Source: Leptospiraceae bacterium (GTDB taxonomy: Bacteria > Spirochaetota > Leptospiria > Leptospirales > Leptonemataceae). From it: a stretch of 64,000 bases of DNA. The stretch covers positions 124,001 through 188,000 of the forward strand of contig BPKM01000003.1 in assembly GCA_026005135.1 (NCBI GenBank), given 5' to 3'. Positions 1-10,671 of this stretch are shown here, piece after piece (the stretch's first letter is position 1; every line of letters starts with the position of its first letter). A model generated the notes under the pieces. It saw only the letters and a list, made by a program, of their open reading frames with translations. It was not told the DNA's origin and did not search any database. Position numbers and translations under genes: made by a program.

Positions 1-264
1 GCACAGGAATATTTAAAAGTTCTTGCCTTATGTCGAATTTTTTTTGATAATATTCCTCATATAGAAACAAGTTTAATGGTACTAGGACAGGGTGTAGGTC
101 AGATTGCCTTACAATCCGGTGCTGATGATATATCTTCCATCGTAATAGAAGAAAATGTTTTAAAAAGTTATGGAATAAAAACAGAAGATAGAGTAAAGCA
201 ATTTTTAATAGAAAGTGGTTTCTTCCCCGTAAAAAGAGATTTTAATTATAATTATTTTATATAA
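1..264 (+). CDS. mqnC: C-terminal end of a futalosine-pathway radical SAM enzyme (MqnC-like), cut by the window edge
   Basis: The reading frame is open from base 1 and ends at the TAA at 262-264, leaving 87 residues. They resemble the C-terminus of the MqnC/MqnE radical SAM enzymes of menaquinone synthesis by the futalosine route: a stretch like [14 protein letters not shown], then [15 protein letters not shown], the IEENV motif and a final GFFPVKRD. The radical SAM cysteine motif lies outside the window, so the choice of MqnC over MqnE rests on the tail only (RD followed by an aromatic residue). An internal ATG at 76 is not a real start. The next gene is convergent, four bases downstream. 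Confidence 0.7.
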   Translation, partial: AQEYLKVLALCRIFFDNIPHIETSLMVLGQGVGQIALQSGADDISSIVIEENVLKSYGIKTEDRVKQFLIESGFFPVKRDFNYNYFI

Positions 265-268
265 AATC

Positions 269-1360
269 TTAGATAATTTTATAAATAAAAATACTTAATA
301 TTGCAGATAAAGGCATGGTTATAAACCAGGAAAATAGAATTTCTTTTATTTTTTTCTTATTTGCTTGTTTCGTATAGAAACCTATACCGAATAAAGAGCC
401 AATAGAAACATGAGTCGTTGATACGGGAAATCCGCCAATGCTTGCAAAAAATACAATTAATGATGTTGTTAAATTAGCAATCAATCCTTTCTGCGAATTT
501 AATGGAGTGATATGTTTGCTGATTACAAATGCAACTTTTTTAGCATTCCATAATCCACCTAATGCCATTGCTATCCCAATAAATAGTAAATAATATTTTA
601 CAGATAACATAGAAGATAATAGAATAAGACCAGCAATTTTAGGTGTATCATTTAATCCTCTGGAAAAACTAACAAAGCCAGCACTTAAAAAATGTAAAAA
701 GGAAATAATATTATCTTTATGAATTTTGATGAAATAGTCTAAACTAGTTTTAGAAGAACAATTTATATAATGATCCATTCTAACAGTATAAATAGCATAA
801 TTACAATTATTTGGATAGGTAGCTACTTGATATTTTTCTATACATATACATTGATTATTTAGAATAGGATTTAATTTTGTTTTAAGAAATTTAAAAAATA
901 AATTTAAAAAATGTGTTACTGTTATAGCAATTAATGGACTTATAAGTAATGGTAATAAAAATTTATTTAATAAAAAAGATATCTTGATTTTCTTAAATAG
1001 TAATATTGATATCCCATAAATAGCTCCTATAATGCTATGTGTTGTAGAAACGGGAAAACCAGTAATTGTAGCAATTAATATGGTTAAACTTGAACCTGTT
1101 AGGATAGCATAAAATAAAGCTGAATTATTTAAAAAAGATTCTGGGAAGATTTTATATCCAGAAAAATTTTGTATTAATTCATTGGCTAAATAAATGGAAG
1201 ATAATGAACCAAAAAAAGTTGTAATTGTTGCCCACCATAAAGCATTAAAATAATTTGTCAAATTACTTCCATACAATGTAGCAACTCCTTTATAATTATC
1301 ATTTGCACCATTCCAATAAGCAAGAAAAAGAGTTAGAAAAAAAATCCCATAAAATTCCAT
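269..1360 (-). CDS. pit: PiT-family inorganic phosphate permease
   Basis: This is a 363-residue integral membrane protein of the PHO4/PiT family, which imports inorganic phosphate using the proton or sodium gradient. The family's duplicated signature is present twice: WNGANDNYKGVA near residue 16 with GFPVSTTHSIIGAIYG near residue 101, and RGLNDTPKIAG near residue 234 with GFPVSTTHVSIGSLFG near residue 312. About ten hydrophobic helices are interrupted by a polar, Cys-containing cytoplasmic loop at residues 165-215. No PhoU-like partner gene is adjacent. Upstream of the ATG (opposite strand of 1361-1400) a TTGTAA box sits 36 bases from the start, in line with the short-leader promoters seen elsewhere in the window. 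Confidence 0.93.
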   Translation of the reverse strand: MEFYGIFFLTLFLAYWNGANDNYKGVATLYGSNLTNYFNALWWATITTFFGSLSSIYLANELIQNFSGYKIFPESFLNNSALFYAILTGSSLTILIATITGFPVSTTHSIIGAIYGISILLFKKIKISFLLNKFLLPLLISPLIAITVTHFLNLFFKFLKTKLNPILNNQCICIEKYQVATYPNNCNYAIYTVRMDHYINCSSKTSLDYFIKIHKDNIISFLHFLSAGFVSFSRGLNDTPKIAGLILLSSMLSVKYYLLFIGIAMALGGLWNAKKVAFVISKHITPLNSQKGLIANLTTSLIVFFASIGGFPVSTTHVSIGSLFGIGFYTKQANKKKIKEILFSWFITMPLSAILSIFIYKII

Positions 1361-1498
1361 AACAATGTTATCGTAAATTTTATAACGAAGTTACAAAAAT
1401 GATTTAATTATTTTGATATTATAAATCTAAAAAATATATCTCTTTTTGTTCATTGCTTTTTTTATTTACAAAGATTAAATATTTTAAATTTTGTTTCT

Positions 1499-3196
1499 AT
1501 GCAAATTCAATCTGTTAAGAAGCTTAATTTTCGTTCTTATGTTATAACAGAAGGTGATACAAGAGCTCCTAATCGTGCAATGCTTCGTGCAGTAGGTTTT
1601 CGAGATCAGGATTTTTCCAAACCAATTTGTGGTGTTGCAAGTGCATATAGTACAATTACGCCCTGTAATTCTGGTATCCGTATATTAGAAGAAGCTGCAA
1701 TTAATGGAATTTACGAAGCAGGTGGAATGCCTCAGGTATTTGGTACCATTACTATTTCTGATGGTATTTCCATGGGTACAGAAGGAATGAAATATTCCTT
1801 AGTAAGTAGAGAAGTAATTGCAGATGCCATCGAAACAGTCTGTAATGGACAAAGAATGGATGGAGTTTTAGCAATTGGTGGATGTGATAAAAATATGCCA
1901 GGTGCTCTTATTGCTATGGCTCGTTTGAATATCCCTTCTATTTTTGTTTATGGGGGAACAATTTTACCAGGTTATTATAATGGTAAAGAATTAAATATTG
2001 TTTCTGTTTTTGAAGCTGTGGGAGAGTTTAATGCAGGTAAAATTTCGAGAGAAGAATTTTTAGAAATTGAGCGAAAGGCATGTCCTGGTCCTGGTAGTTG
2101 TGGAGGTATGTACACTGCCAATACAATGTCTTCTGCAATAGAAGCAATGGGTATGAGTTTACCAGGATCTTCGACTATGCCAGCAGTTGCTTCGGAAAAA
2201 GAACGTTCTGCCTTTGAATCTGGAGAAGCCTTAGTAAATCTAATCAAAAATCAAATTACTCCATCAATGATTATGACAAGAAAAGCATTTGAAAATGCAA
2301 TTGCAGTTGTTATGGCAATAGGTGGTTCTACCAATGCAGTTTTACATTTATTAGCAATTGCACATGCTATGGGAGTTCCCTTAACAATTGATGATTTTGA
2401 AAAGATTGCTCGTAAAGTTCCCCATATAGCAGATATGAAGCCATCTGGAAAATATTTAGCAGTACATTTGCATCAATATGGTGGAATTCCTAAGATTATG
2501 AAAATTTTATTAGAAGCTGGATTGATTCATGGGGATTGTTTAACTGTTACAGGAAAAACAATAGAAGAGAATTTAAAACATATAGATGCAAAGATACCCG
2601 AAAATCAGGATGTTATTTATCCATTAGATAAGCCATTATATCCAAGAGGTCATTTAGTAATTTTAAAAGGTAATTTAGCACCAGGTGGAGCAGTAGCAAA
2701 AATTTCTGGTGTAAAGAATTTTTCCATAACAGGACCAGCTAAGGTTTATAATTCCGAAGAAGAATGTATGGAAGCAATTTTATCTAATAAAATACAGGAA
2801 GGTGATGTCGTAGTTATTCGATACGAAGGACCTAAAGGTGGTCCAGGTATGAGGGAAATGTTAGCTCCTACATCTGCTCTTGTTGGAAAAGGTCTTGGAG
2901 ATAAAGTAGGATTAATAACAGATGGACGTTTTTCTGGTGGTACTTATGGAATGGTAGTAGGACATGTTTCTCCAGAAGCAGCAGTAGGTGGCCCCATTGC
3001 ATTAATACGTGATGGAGATTTAATTACTATTGATGCAAGTAAAAATGAATTAAATGTTCATCTTACAGAAGAAGAATTGGAAGCAAGAAAAAAAGAATGG
3101 ACACCACCAGAACCACGATATAAAAAAGGTGTATTATATAAATATTATAAATTAGTAGGTTCAGCAGAATTTGGTGCTGTAACAGATGCTGATTAA
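1499..3196 (+). CDS. ilvD: Dihydroxy-acid dehydratase
   Basis: This cytoplasmic Fe-S enzyme dehydrates 2,3-dihydroxy-3-methylbutanoate and 2,3-dihydroxy-3-methylpentanoate in valine/isoleucine synthesis. The 565-residue length is normal for the short (IlvD_Edd) form. The three cluster cysteines are visible: C56 in ITPCNSG, C129 in GGCDKNMPG and C201 in CPGPGSCGG. The C-terminal swivelling domain has [19 protein letters not shown]. The ATG at 1499 has no Shine-Dalgarno sequence, only T-rich DNA. It heads the run into meaA (25-base gap), although no other branched-chain biosynthesis gene is next to it. Confidence 0.96.
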   Translation: MQIQSVKKLNFRSYVITEGDTRAPNRAMLRAVGFRDQDFSKPICGVASAYSTITPCNSGIRILEEAAINGIYEAGGMPQVFGTITISDGISMGTEGMKYSLVSREVIADAIETVCNGQRMDGVLAIGGCDKNMPGALIAMARLNIPSIFVYGGTILPGYYNGKELNIVSVFEAVGEFNAGKISREEFLEIERKACPGPGSCGGMYTANTMSSAIEAMGMSLPGSSTMPAVASEKERSAFESGEALVNLIKNQITPSMIMTRKAFENAIAVVMAIGGSTNAVLHLLAIAHAMGVPLTIDDFEKIARKVPHIADMKPSGKYLAVHLHQYGGIPKIMKILLEAGLIHGDCLTVTGKTIEENLKHIDAKIPENQDVIYPLDKPLYPRGHLVILKGNLAPGGAVAKISGVKNFSITGPAKVYNSEEECMEAILSNKIQEGDVVVIRYEGPKGGPGMREMLAPTSALVGKGLGDKVGLITDGRFSGGTYGMVVGHVSPEAAVGGPIALIRDGDLITIDASKNELNVHLTEEELEARKKEWTPPEPRYKKGVLYKYYKLVGSAEFGAVTDAD

Positions 3197-3221
3197 ATAA
3201 TTAAAAAAAACTGGAGGGAAT

Positions 3222-5259
3222 ATGGAACAAAAAAACGAAAGAAAAAAGCATGTTTTATATGATGAAAATGGAAATCCTACAAAAGATAAACCCTGGATTT
3301 TTAGGACGTATGCAGGTCATACAAATGTATGGGAAACCAATAAATTATATAGGGAAGGTTTAAAAAGAGGTCAGACTGGATTATCCATTGCTTTTGATTT
3401 ACCTACCCAATGTGGTTATTCTTCTGATCATCCACTTGCAAGAGCCAGAAATTGGAAAGGTAGGAGTTCCCATTAATTCCTTAGATGATTTTCATGTATT
3501 ATTTGATGGTATTCCTATTGAAGAAATGAATACTTCGATGACAATTAATGCAACAGCAATGTGGCTTTTAGCATTATATGTTGCTTTAGCAAAAGAACGT
3601 GGAGTAGATATTTCTCTATTAAAAGGAACAACTCAAAATGATCTTGTAAAAGAATATTTAGCACGTGGTACTTATATATTCCCTCCAGAACCAAGTTTTC
3701 GTTTAATAAGCGAAATGTACGAATATTGTATTAAATATATTCCTAAATGGAATCCTTCCAATATATGTTCTTATCATTTACAGGAAGCAGGAGCGACACC
3801 TGTTCAGGAATTAGCTTATGCTTTATCCAATGCTATAGGTTTATTAGATACAATTAAAGAAAGAGGAAATGTATCTGGAGAAGATTTCGAAAGAGTAGTA
3901 GGAAGAATTAGTTTTTTTGTTAATTCTGGTATTCGCTTTATAGAAGAAATGTGTAAAATGCGTGCTTTTGTCGAATTATGGGATGAAATTACAAGAGAAC
4001 GATATAATGTACAAAATCCGAAATATCGTATTTTCCGTTATGGTGTTCAGGTTAATTCCTTAGGACTTACAGAAAAGCAACCAGAAAATAATGCCTGGAG
4101 AATTTTAATCGAAGCATTGGGCGTAACCCTTAGTAGAAAAGCACGTTGTAGAGCATTACAATTACCAGCCTGGAATGAAGCATTATCATTACCAAGACCA
4201 TGGGATCAACAATGGTCTTTACGATTACAACAAATTTTAGCTTATGAAACAGATTTATTAGAATATCCAGATATATTTGATGGAAGTATTGTTATAGAAT
4301 CCAAAGTAAATGAATTAAAAGAACAGGCAAGAGAAGAAATTGATAAGATTTTAAAAATGGGTGGTATTCGAGCAGCAGTAGAATCCGGATATATAAAAAC
4401 ACAACTGGTAAAATCAATGTCAGAAAGAATTAGTAAAATAAATTCGGGAGAAATTATAGTTGTAGGATTAAATAAATGGACAGAAGGATTACCATCACCT
4501 TTACAGGCTGGAGATGGAGGTATCTTTAAAGTAGATCCAGAAGCAGCACAAAAAACCCTTGATGCATTAGAAAAAACCAAAAAAAATCGTAATCCCAAAA
4601 AAGTAAAAGAAGCATTAGAATATTTAAAAGAATGTGCAAGAAAAGGTGAAAATTTAATGCCAGCCTCGATTGAATGTGCATTAGCAAGAGTAACAACAGG
4701 AGAATGGGCAGATGCATTAAGAGAAGTTTTTGGAGAATATAGACCACCAACAGGAATTGAAGGACAGCGACTTTATTTAGAAGATATTCGCGTAGAAAAA
4801 TTAAGAAAAAGAGTAGAAGAATTTACAAAAGAAAAAGGTCATAGACCAAGAATTGTTGTAGGTAAACCAGGACTTGATGGTCATTCCAATGGAGCAGAAA
4901 TGATTGCAGTTGCTGCACGACATTGTGGTTTTGATGTTATTTATTCTGGAATTCGTTTAACACCGGAAGAAATAGTTCATACTGCAGTAGAAGAAAATGC
5001 TGATGTTATAGGAATTTCTATATTGTCTGGTTCTCATATAGAATTAGCCCAACAAATTATAGATGAATTGAAAAAATTAAATGCATTTGAAGAAATTCCT
5101 ATCGTTGTTGGTGGTATTATTCCAAAGCAGGATTTTAAAACATTATTATCAATGGGCGTTAAAAGAGTTTTTACCCCATCTGACTATCAATTGGTTGATA
5201 TTATGGAAAAAATAATGGATACAATAGAAGAAAACCAAAAAAGAAAAGTGCTTGTATGA
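3222..5259 (+). CDS. meaA: MeaA-type B12-dependent acyl-CoA mutase (one frameshift near 3444)
   Basis: This adenosylcobalamin enzyme rearranges the carbon skeleton of an acyl-CoA. The sequence follows the MeaA/ethylmalonyl-CoA mutase group more closely than classical methylmalonyl-CoA mutase: FRTYAGHTNVWETN, FDLPTQCGYSSDH, MNTSMTINATAMWLLALY, ATPVQELAYALS, then the C-terminal B12 domain with the DxHxxG motif GLDGHSNGAE and VVGGIIP. It starts at 3222 after GGAGG. The frame breaks at about 3444: a surplus G between AGA and CCA shifts the frame, and removing it restores LARPEIGKVGVPINSLDDFH as a continuous product of about 679 residues. The ATG at 3388 lies out of frame within the N-terminal part and is not a genuine start. 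The stop overlaps meaB by ATGA. Substrate (ethylmalonyl-, methylmalonyl- or isobutyryl-CoA) cannot be settled here. Confidence 0.88.
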
Positions 5260-6242
5260 TTACAAAAACAATGTCTAAAAAAGAAGTATTAATAAAACTT
5301 GCTGAACAATCCTTAGAAGGTGATAAATTTAGTCTTGCAAAAATTATCAGTATTTTTGAAAATACTAAACCAGAATATTATGAATATAAAAATATCATTA
5401 TTGATTATTTAAAAAATAAAAATCTTCATAAAGGATATTTTCTTGGTATAACAGGTACACCTGGAGCAGGTAAATCTACTTTAACTGGAAAATTAGCTTT
5501 AGAATTAATAAATAAACAAAATGATATTCGCGTAGCTATATTAGCTGTTGATCCTTCTAGTGAAGTTTCTGGTGGTTCTTTATTAGGAGATAGAACAAGA
5601 GTAAAACTTCCCATCAATGAAAAACGAATCTATTTTAGAAGTCAGGCATCGGATAAGGAATTAGGTGGATTAAGTAAGCATACATTTAATGTATGTAGAG
5701 TATTATATTATCTATTTGATTATATTTTTTTAGAAACTGTTGGTATTGGTCAAAGCGAGATAGAAATTCAACATATAGCAGATCATGTTTTTCTTGTTTT
5801 ACAACCCTTAACAGGGGATCAAATACAATTTATGAAAGCGGGAATTATGGAAATACCTGATGCTTTTATTATCAATAAATGGGATCAGGAAAAAGAAGCA
5901 CAAAAAACCTATTATGCTTTAAAATCTACTTTATCTTTTATTAGACCCAATTCGAAAGAAATACCTATTTTTCGTGTAAGCGCTTATTCTGGATTTGGTA
6001 TTAACGATTTAATTGAGTATATTATATCTTTAAAACAGAATAGTAATGATTTGAGTACATCTTTAACAAAAAAAGAAATTTTTTATTTTGAAAAATGGGT
6101 AAAAAATCAATATGGTCTAAAAGGGTTAGAAATATTGAATGAAAAAGGCGGAGCTTCTACTTTCTTAAGAGAACATGGTTCTTTTGACTTAGCAATACAG
6201 GAATTTTCTAAATTACGTTATACGTTTGATTCTTATGAATAA
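5256..6242 (+). CDS. meaB: MeaB/ArgK-type GTPase chaperone of the acyl-CoA mutase
   Basis: This G3E P-loop GTPase loads and protects adenosylcobalamin in methylmalonyl-CoA-type mutases. Visible motifs are Walker A GTPGAGKST at residues 67-75, AVDPSSEVSGGSLLGDRTR around the switch I region, ETVGIGQSEIEI (Walker B/switch) and the guanine-specificity motif NKWD. The 328-residue length is typical. The ATG at 5256 overlaps the meaA stop (ATGA), which implies translational coupling and names the mutase as its client. Its 3' end overlaps ddl by eight bases. Confidence 0.95.
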   Translation: MITKTMSKKEVLIKLAEQSLEGDKFSLAKIISIFENTKPEYYEYKNIIIDYLKNKNLHKGYFLGITGTPGAGKSTLTGKLALELINKQNDIRVAILAVDPSSEVSGGSLLGDRTRVKLPINEKRIYFRSQASDKELGGLSKHTFNVCRVLYYLFDYIFLETVGIGQSEIEIQHIADHVFLVLQPLTGDQIQFMKAGIMEIPDAFIINKWDQEKEAQKTYYALKSTLSFIRPNSKEIPIFRVSAYSGFGINDLIEYIISLKQNSNDLSTSLTKKEIFYFEKWVKNQYGLKGLEILNEKGGASTFLREHGSFDLAIQEFSKLRYTFDSYE

Positions 6243-7320
6243 AAAAAAGAAAATAGGTTTAATATTTGGTGGTCGTTCTACTGAACATGAAATTTCTATT
6301 TTATCTGCTAAAAATATTTTTAATGCAATTGATAAAGAAAAATTCGAAATCATACCTATCTATATTTCTAAAGATGGTAAATTTTTTTATTTAGAAAATA
6401 TAAAACATTTTCCAGAAAATTTAAAAGAAATAGAACAATTAAAAAAGCATTTATTATATTTTCAGGTAGACTCATCACCCTTTGTATATTGGGAAAAGGA
6501 AAAATTAAATCATATTTCTATAGATGTATTTTTTCCTATAACGCATGGAACATTTGGAGAAGATGGTAGTTTACAGGGACTTTTAAAATTGACCAGCATA
6601 CCTTTTGTAGGATGCGATATTTTATCTTCTGCTTTATGCATGGATAAAGAAGCAATGAAGCAAATTCTTACAGCAAACCAGATCCCCGTTACACCTTATG
6701 TTAGTTATTTATACCACGAAAAATCACAAATTCCATATGATGAAATTATAAACAAGTTTCATTTACCTGTATTTATAAAACCTGCAAGACAGGGATCTTC
6801 TGTTGGTGTTTATCGTGCAAAAACATACGAAGAAATGGTCAAATATATTGAATTATCATTTCAATATGATACAAAAATTCTTATAGAAAAAGAAATTAAA
6901 GGGAAAGAAATAGAATGTGCTGTATTGGGAAATGAAGAACCAAAAGTTACCATACCAGGAGAAATAAAACCTAATCATGAATTTTATTCTTATGAAGCTA
7001 AATATATAGATCCACAGGGAGCTGGTTTATTGATACCTGCACAGGATTTAACAGAAGAAGAAATAGAAAAAATCAAACATATAGCTTATTTAACATATAA
7101 AGCATTATATTGCGAAGGTATGGCACGTGTTGATATGTTTTATGCTAATGGGGAAATCTATGTAAATGAAGTAAATACATTACCTGGATTTACAAATATT
7201 AGTATGTATCCAAAATTATGGGAATATGAAGGATTAACTCAAACAGAATTAATAAATAAACTGATTGATCTGGCAGAAGATAAATTTAAACAATTAAGTA
7301 ATTTAAAATATAATTATTGA
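6235..7320 (+). CDS. ddl: D-alanine--D-alanine ligase
   Basis: This cytoplasmic ATP-grasp enzyme makes the D-Ala-D-Ala dipeptide for peptidoglycan precursors. It begins with LIFGGRSTEHEISILSA and carries PITHGTFGEDGSLQG, FIKPARQGSSVGV, EKEIKGKEIECAVLG and the metal-binding end NGEIYVNEVNTLPGFT. I choose ATG 6235 (MNKKKKIGLI) over the in-frame TTG at 6226 because it shortens the overlap with meaB to eight bases. The product has 361 residues, normal for the long Ddl class. Its place between B12 and galactose genes looks like operon shuffling rather than a pathway. Confidence 0.96.
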   Translation: MNKKKKIGLIFGGRSTEHEISILSAKNIFNAIDKEKFEIIPIYISKDGKFFYLENIKHFPENLKEIEQLKKHLLYFQVDSSPFVYWEKEKLNHISIDVFFPITHGTFGEDGSLQGLLKLTSIPFVGCDILSSALCMDKEAMKQILTANQIPVTPYVSYLYHEKSQIPYDEIINKFHLPVFIKPARQGSSVGVYRAKTYEEMVKYIELSFQYDTKILIEKEIKGKEIECAVLGNEEPKVTIPGEIKPNHEFYSYEAKYIDPQGAGLLIPAQDLTEEEIEKIKHIAYLTYKALYCEGMARVDMFYANGEIYVNEVNTLPGFTNISMYPKLWEYEGLTQTELINKLIDLAEDKFKQLSNLKYNY

Positions 7321-7328
7321 AAAGAACT

Positions 7329-8504
7329 ATGGATAATATAAAATCGAAATTGGTAGAAAAATTTAAAAAAACTTATAATCAAGAACCAGAAAGATTTTTT
7401 TTTGCACCGGGTAGAGTTAATTTTATTGGGGAACATATAGATTATAATGGAGGAAAGGTACTACCTTTTGCTATTAATAAAGGAATTTTTGCTGCTATAA
7501 AATATGATGATTCTAATAAAATTAAATTATGTTCTCATATTGATAATCAAGTATATGAAATAGATTATAATAACGATTTTAATCAATATAAAAATACTTC
7601 TTTATGGATTAGATATCCCTTAGGTGTTATACAGGCTTTGAAAAATCAAGGATATCGTTTTAAAGGTATTTCTTTATATTATTGGAGTAATTTACCTGTA
7701 GGTTCTGGATTATCTTCATCTGCTGCAATTGAAATTTTAACAGCATATGTTTTTTATTTACAGATTAAAACAGCAAGTCAGATTGATAGAATTCAAATGG
7801 CAATATTATGTCAACAGGTAGAAAACCAATTTATAGGAGTAAAATGTGGTATTATGGATCAATTTTCTATTGCAATGGGGAAAAAAGATCATTTAATATT
7901 ATTGGATACACATTCCTTAGAATATGAATATTTAAGATTTTTATTCCCAGATGTTTCTATTGTTGTTATCAATACTAATAAACCTCGTACCTTAGCTGGT
8001 TCAAAATATAATGATAGAAGAACAGAATGCAAGCTTTCATTAGAAATTTTACAGAAAAAATATAAAATTAATACTTTAGTCGAAGCAACAGAAGATATGT
8101 TAAATGATCTTGTAAGTAATACCCTACAAAAAAGAACAATGCATGTTATTAGTGAACATAAGAGAGTACAAAAGATAAGAGAATTATTAACACAAAATAA
8201 TTCTTCTATTGAAAATCTAACTTTGATTGGTAAGCTATTATATGAATCTCATTATTCTTTAAAGGAATATTATGAAGTATCCTGTTATGAACTTGATGTT
8301 ATAGTAGAAGAATCTCAAAAAATAGATAGTGTTTATGGTGCTCGAATGACAGGAGCTGGCTTTGGTGGTTGTGCTATCGCTTTAGTAAAACAACAAGAGG
8401 TTAATAATTATATTTCGCAGATTTCAAAAAAATATAAAGAAAAAACAGATTTAGAAGCAGATATATTTGAGGTGCAAATAGAAGATGGAGTAAAAGAAAT
8501 ATGA
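7329..8504 (+). CDS. galK: Galactokinase
   Basis: This GHMP-family kinase phosphorylates D-galactose to galactose 1-phosphate, the entry step of the Leloir pathway. The three family motifs are present: FAPGRVNFIGEHIDYNGG (substrate site), LPVGSGLSSSAAIEI (phosphate loop) and GARMTGAGFGGCAIAL (C-terminal). The product has 391 residues from ATG 7329; an upstream in-frame TTG at 7317 overlaps the ddl stop and seems less likely. The stop overlaps the next gene, an alpha-galactosidase, by ATGA, so freeing galactose and phosphorylating it are coupled. galT and galE are not in the window. Confidence 0.96.
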   Translation: MDNIKSKLVEKFKKTYNQEPERFFFAPGRVNFIGEHIDYNGGKVLPFAINKGIFAAIKYDDSNKIKLCSHIDNQVYEIDYNNDFNQYKNTSLWIRYPLGVIQALKNQGYRFKGISLYYWSNLPVGSGLSSSAAIEILTAYVFYLQIKTASQIDRIQMAILCQQVENQFIGVKCGIMDQFSIAMGKKDHLILLDTHSLEYEYLRFLFPDVSIVVINTNKPRTLAGSKYNDRRTECKLSLEILQKKYKINTLVEATEDMLNDLVSNTLQKRTMHVISEHKRVQKIRELLTQNNSSIENLTLIGKLLYESHYSLKEYYEVSCYELDVIVEESQKIDSVYGARMTGAGFGGCAIALVKQQEVNNYISQISKKYKEKTDLEADIFEVQIEDGVKEI

Positions 8505-10648
8505 ATGATATAAAAGAAAATTTATGGATTGATAAATTAATTTTGCAAAAGAAAAATAAAAATTTTTTAATACCTGTAGAAAAAAAAATTTCGAAACAAT
8601 TAGTATTAAGAACAGAATATGGTAATTTAAATTTCGAATATATAGATAATATATTTTCTGTTTATTTTACAGATTTTATAAATAAAGATGATATTTTAAT
8701 TGATTTTGTTACTATAGAAATTACAATTCCTTCAATAGAAAATTTTGTTACTTATTTACATCAGGGTTACAATAACTGGACTCAAACTCATGAAGTTCTT
8801 ATTAATAAAAAACAGTTGAATGTAAGTAGTTTTATAAGATGGCTTTTAGCACCTTTTGGAGAATATACAATAATAAAATATATAAAGAATTTTAATAAAC
8901 ATTTATTACGTTCTCATTTCTATACCTACCTTAGAGATAGTAATAATCATATTTTAGCATTTTGTTCTTTAAATGAAAAAGAATCTTATACAATATTTCA
9001 ATTAGATTATAAAAATTCAAAATTAAGGATTATAAAAGATTTTCAATCTTATATGATTGGTTCTCGATTTAATATTGTAAAACTTTATATAGACTATGGC
9101 GATTATTATGATGTCTTTAATCATATTTCTGAACAATTAGACTCAATACAAGATAATTTTGTTACAGGTTATACAAGCTGGTATTACCATTATAATAAAA
9201 TCCATTATGATGAATTAATAAAGCGAATTGAATTCTATGGAACAAATAAAATACCCATTGATTACTTTCAGATAGATGATGGATATCAAAAACGAGTAGG
9301 AGATTGGTTACATCTAAAAGAAGAATTTCAAAATCGAATGAAGCAATTAACAGAAAGAATAAAAAAATATAATATAAAACCTGGATTATGGATTGCACCA
9401 TTTATTTGCGAAAAAAAATCTTATTTATATCAATATCATCAGGAATGGTTGTTAAGAGATCATAAAGGAAGGCCTGTAATTGCTGGTTTTAATCCTTTAT
9501 GGAGTGGAAAGTTTTATTCATTAAATATATATAATCCAGATTTTCGGGAATATATTAAAAACGTATTAAAAATAATAACAGAAGAATGGGGATTTGAATT
9601 ATTAAAATTAGATTTTTTATATGCAAGTTGTATTTATCCTGCTAAAAGAAAAACACGTGCTCAACAAATGCAAGATGCATTAGAATTGATTCATGGAAGT
9701 ATACAATGGAAAAAAAGCTCTGTTAAATTATTAGGATGTGGTATTCCTTTTTCGCATGCATTTGGCAATGTAAATTTTACGCGTGTTGGAAGTGATGTAG
9801 AAGAAAAGTGGGAAAATTATCTAAAAAACTTTAATTTTTTAGAACGAGTATCAACTTTTAGTTCTATGAATTCTACTATTTATAGACATTTTTTTAATGG
9901 AAAAAATTTTATAAATGATCCAGATGTATTTTATCTTAGAGATAAATTTCGTTCATTAACAGCAAAAGATTTACTAAAAAAGATTGAACTTACAGAAGAC
10001 GAAAAGTTAACGCTATTATACGTAAATCTGATTTTTGGTGGATTGGTTTTTACTTCTGATCCTATAGAAGAGTATTCCAAAGAAACATTGATTTTATATA
10101 AAAAAACATTTCCTTTTATAAAAAAAACATTTAAAAAATTTATACCAGTAAATGAATATGCTTTTGAAGTCCATTTTTCCATAAAAAAAGAAAAGTTTTA
10201 TAAAGATTATAAAAATAATACTTTTTTTGACTATGAAATAGATTATGTTTTTTTTACAAATTTATCAAACCAAAAAGTAGAATTTTCTATTTCTAATAAT
10301 AATGAATATTATTTTGTCGCATTTCCTTTCCAGAAGAATTGGGGTAAGTTTTTAGTTAATATAAAAAATTTAATTTTACCACCTCATCAATCCTTATTAT
10401 TATTAAAAGTAAAGTCAACACCATTTACCTTAGCAGGATCGAATGGACATATATTTCCATTGGCAGAGATAAAAACATATATCAGAAAAAAACAAAATTT
10501 TGTTTTAGACTTAGAAGATCAATCTTATGAATCCAGTAATATTTATATCTTATTACCAGAAAAAGAAAATGAGAAATATATAAAAAATTTTAAAACAATA
10601 GAATTAAATAATAAAGTTTATATAGAATTAAATATTATAAAATCATAA
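8501..10648 (+). CDS. GH36-like alpha-galactosidase
   Basis: This 715-residue glycoside hydrolase resembles GH36/GH-D alpha-galactosidases. An N-terminal beta-sandwich precedes a TIM barrel with GYTSWYYHYNKI, DYFQIDDGYQ, KPGLWIAPFICE, the nucleophile in LKLDFLYA (D371) and the acid/base aspartate in RVGSDVEEKW (D432). There is no signal peptide, so it should act in the cytoplasm on imported alpha-galactosides. It overlaps galK by ATGA, which supports a galactose-releasing role. A C-terminal beta domain (residues ~560-715) is typical. The natural substrate (melibiose, raffinose, galactosylglycerol) cannot be read from the sequence. Confidence 0.85.
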   Translation: MNDIKENLWIDKLILQKKNKNFLIPVEKKISKQLVLRTEYGNLNFEYIDNIFSVYFTDFINKDDILIDFVTIEITIPSIENFVTYLHQGYNNWTQTHEVLINKKQLNVSSFIRWLLAPFGEYTIIKYIKNFNKHLLRSHFYTYLRDSNNHILAFCSLNEKESYTIFQLDYKNSKLRIIKDFQSYMIGSRFNIVKLYIDYGDYYDVFNHISEQLDSIQDNFVTGYTSWYYHYNKIHYDELIKRIEFYGTNKIPIDYFQIDDGYQKRVGDWLHLKEEFQNRMKQLTERIKKYNIKPGLWIAPFICEKKSYLYQYHQEWLLRDHKGRPVIAGFNPLWSGKFYSLNIYNPDFREYIKNVLKIITEEWGFELLKLDFLYASCIYPAKRKTRAQQMQDALELIHGSIQWKKSSVKLLGCGIPFSHAFGNVNFTRVGSDVEEKWENYLKNFNFLERVSTFSSMNSTIYRHFFNGKNFINDPDVFYLRDKFRSLTAKDLLKKIELTEDEKLTLLYVNLIFGGLVFTSDPIEEYSKETLILYKKTFPFIKKTFKKFIPVNEYAFEVHFSIKKEKFYKDYKNNTFFDYEIDYVFFTNLSNQKVEFSISNNNEYYFVAFPFQKNWGKFLVNIKNLILPPHQSLLLLKVKSTPFTLAGSNGHIFPLAEIKTYIRKKQNFVLDLEDQSYESSNIYILLPEKENEKYIKNFKTIELNNKVYIELNIIKS

Positions 10649-10671
10649 TAAAAAATTATGGAGAGAGAGAA

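Noticed and set aside
1975..2247. A 90-residue minus-strand frame within ilvD
   Set aside because: It is the shadow of a well-conserved gene; the same holds for minus-strand frames inside meaA, hslU and the flavoprotein gene.
3388..3476. An alternative mutase start at 3388 (hydrophobic N-terminus)
   Set aside because: It is the out-of-frame reading of the true N-terminal domain of MeaA; homology continues from the 3222 frame across the frameshift.
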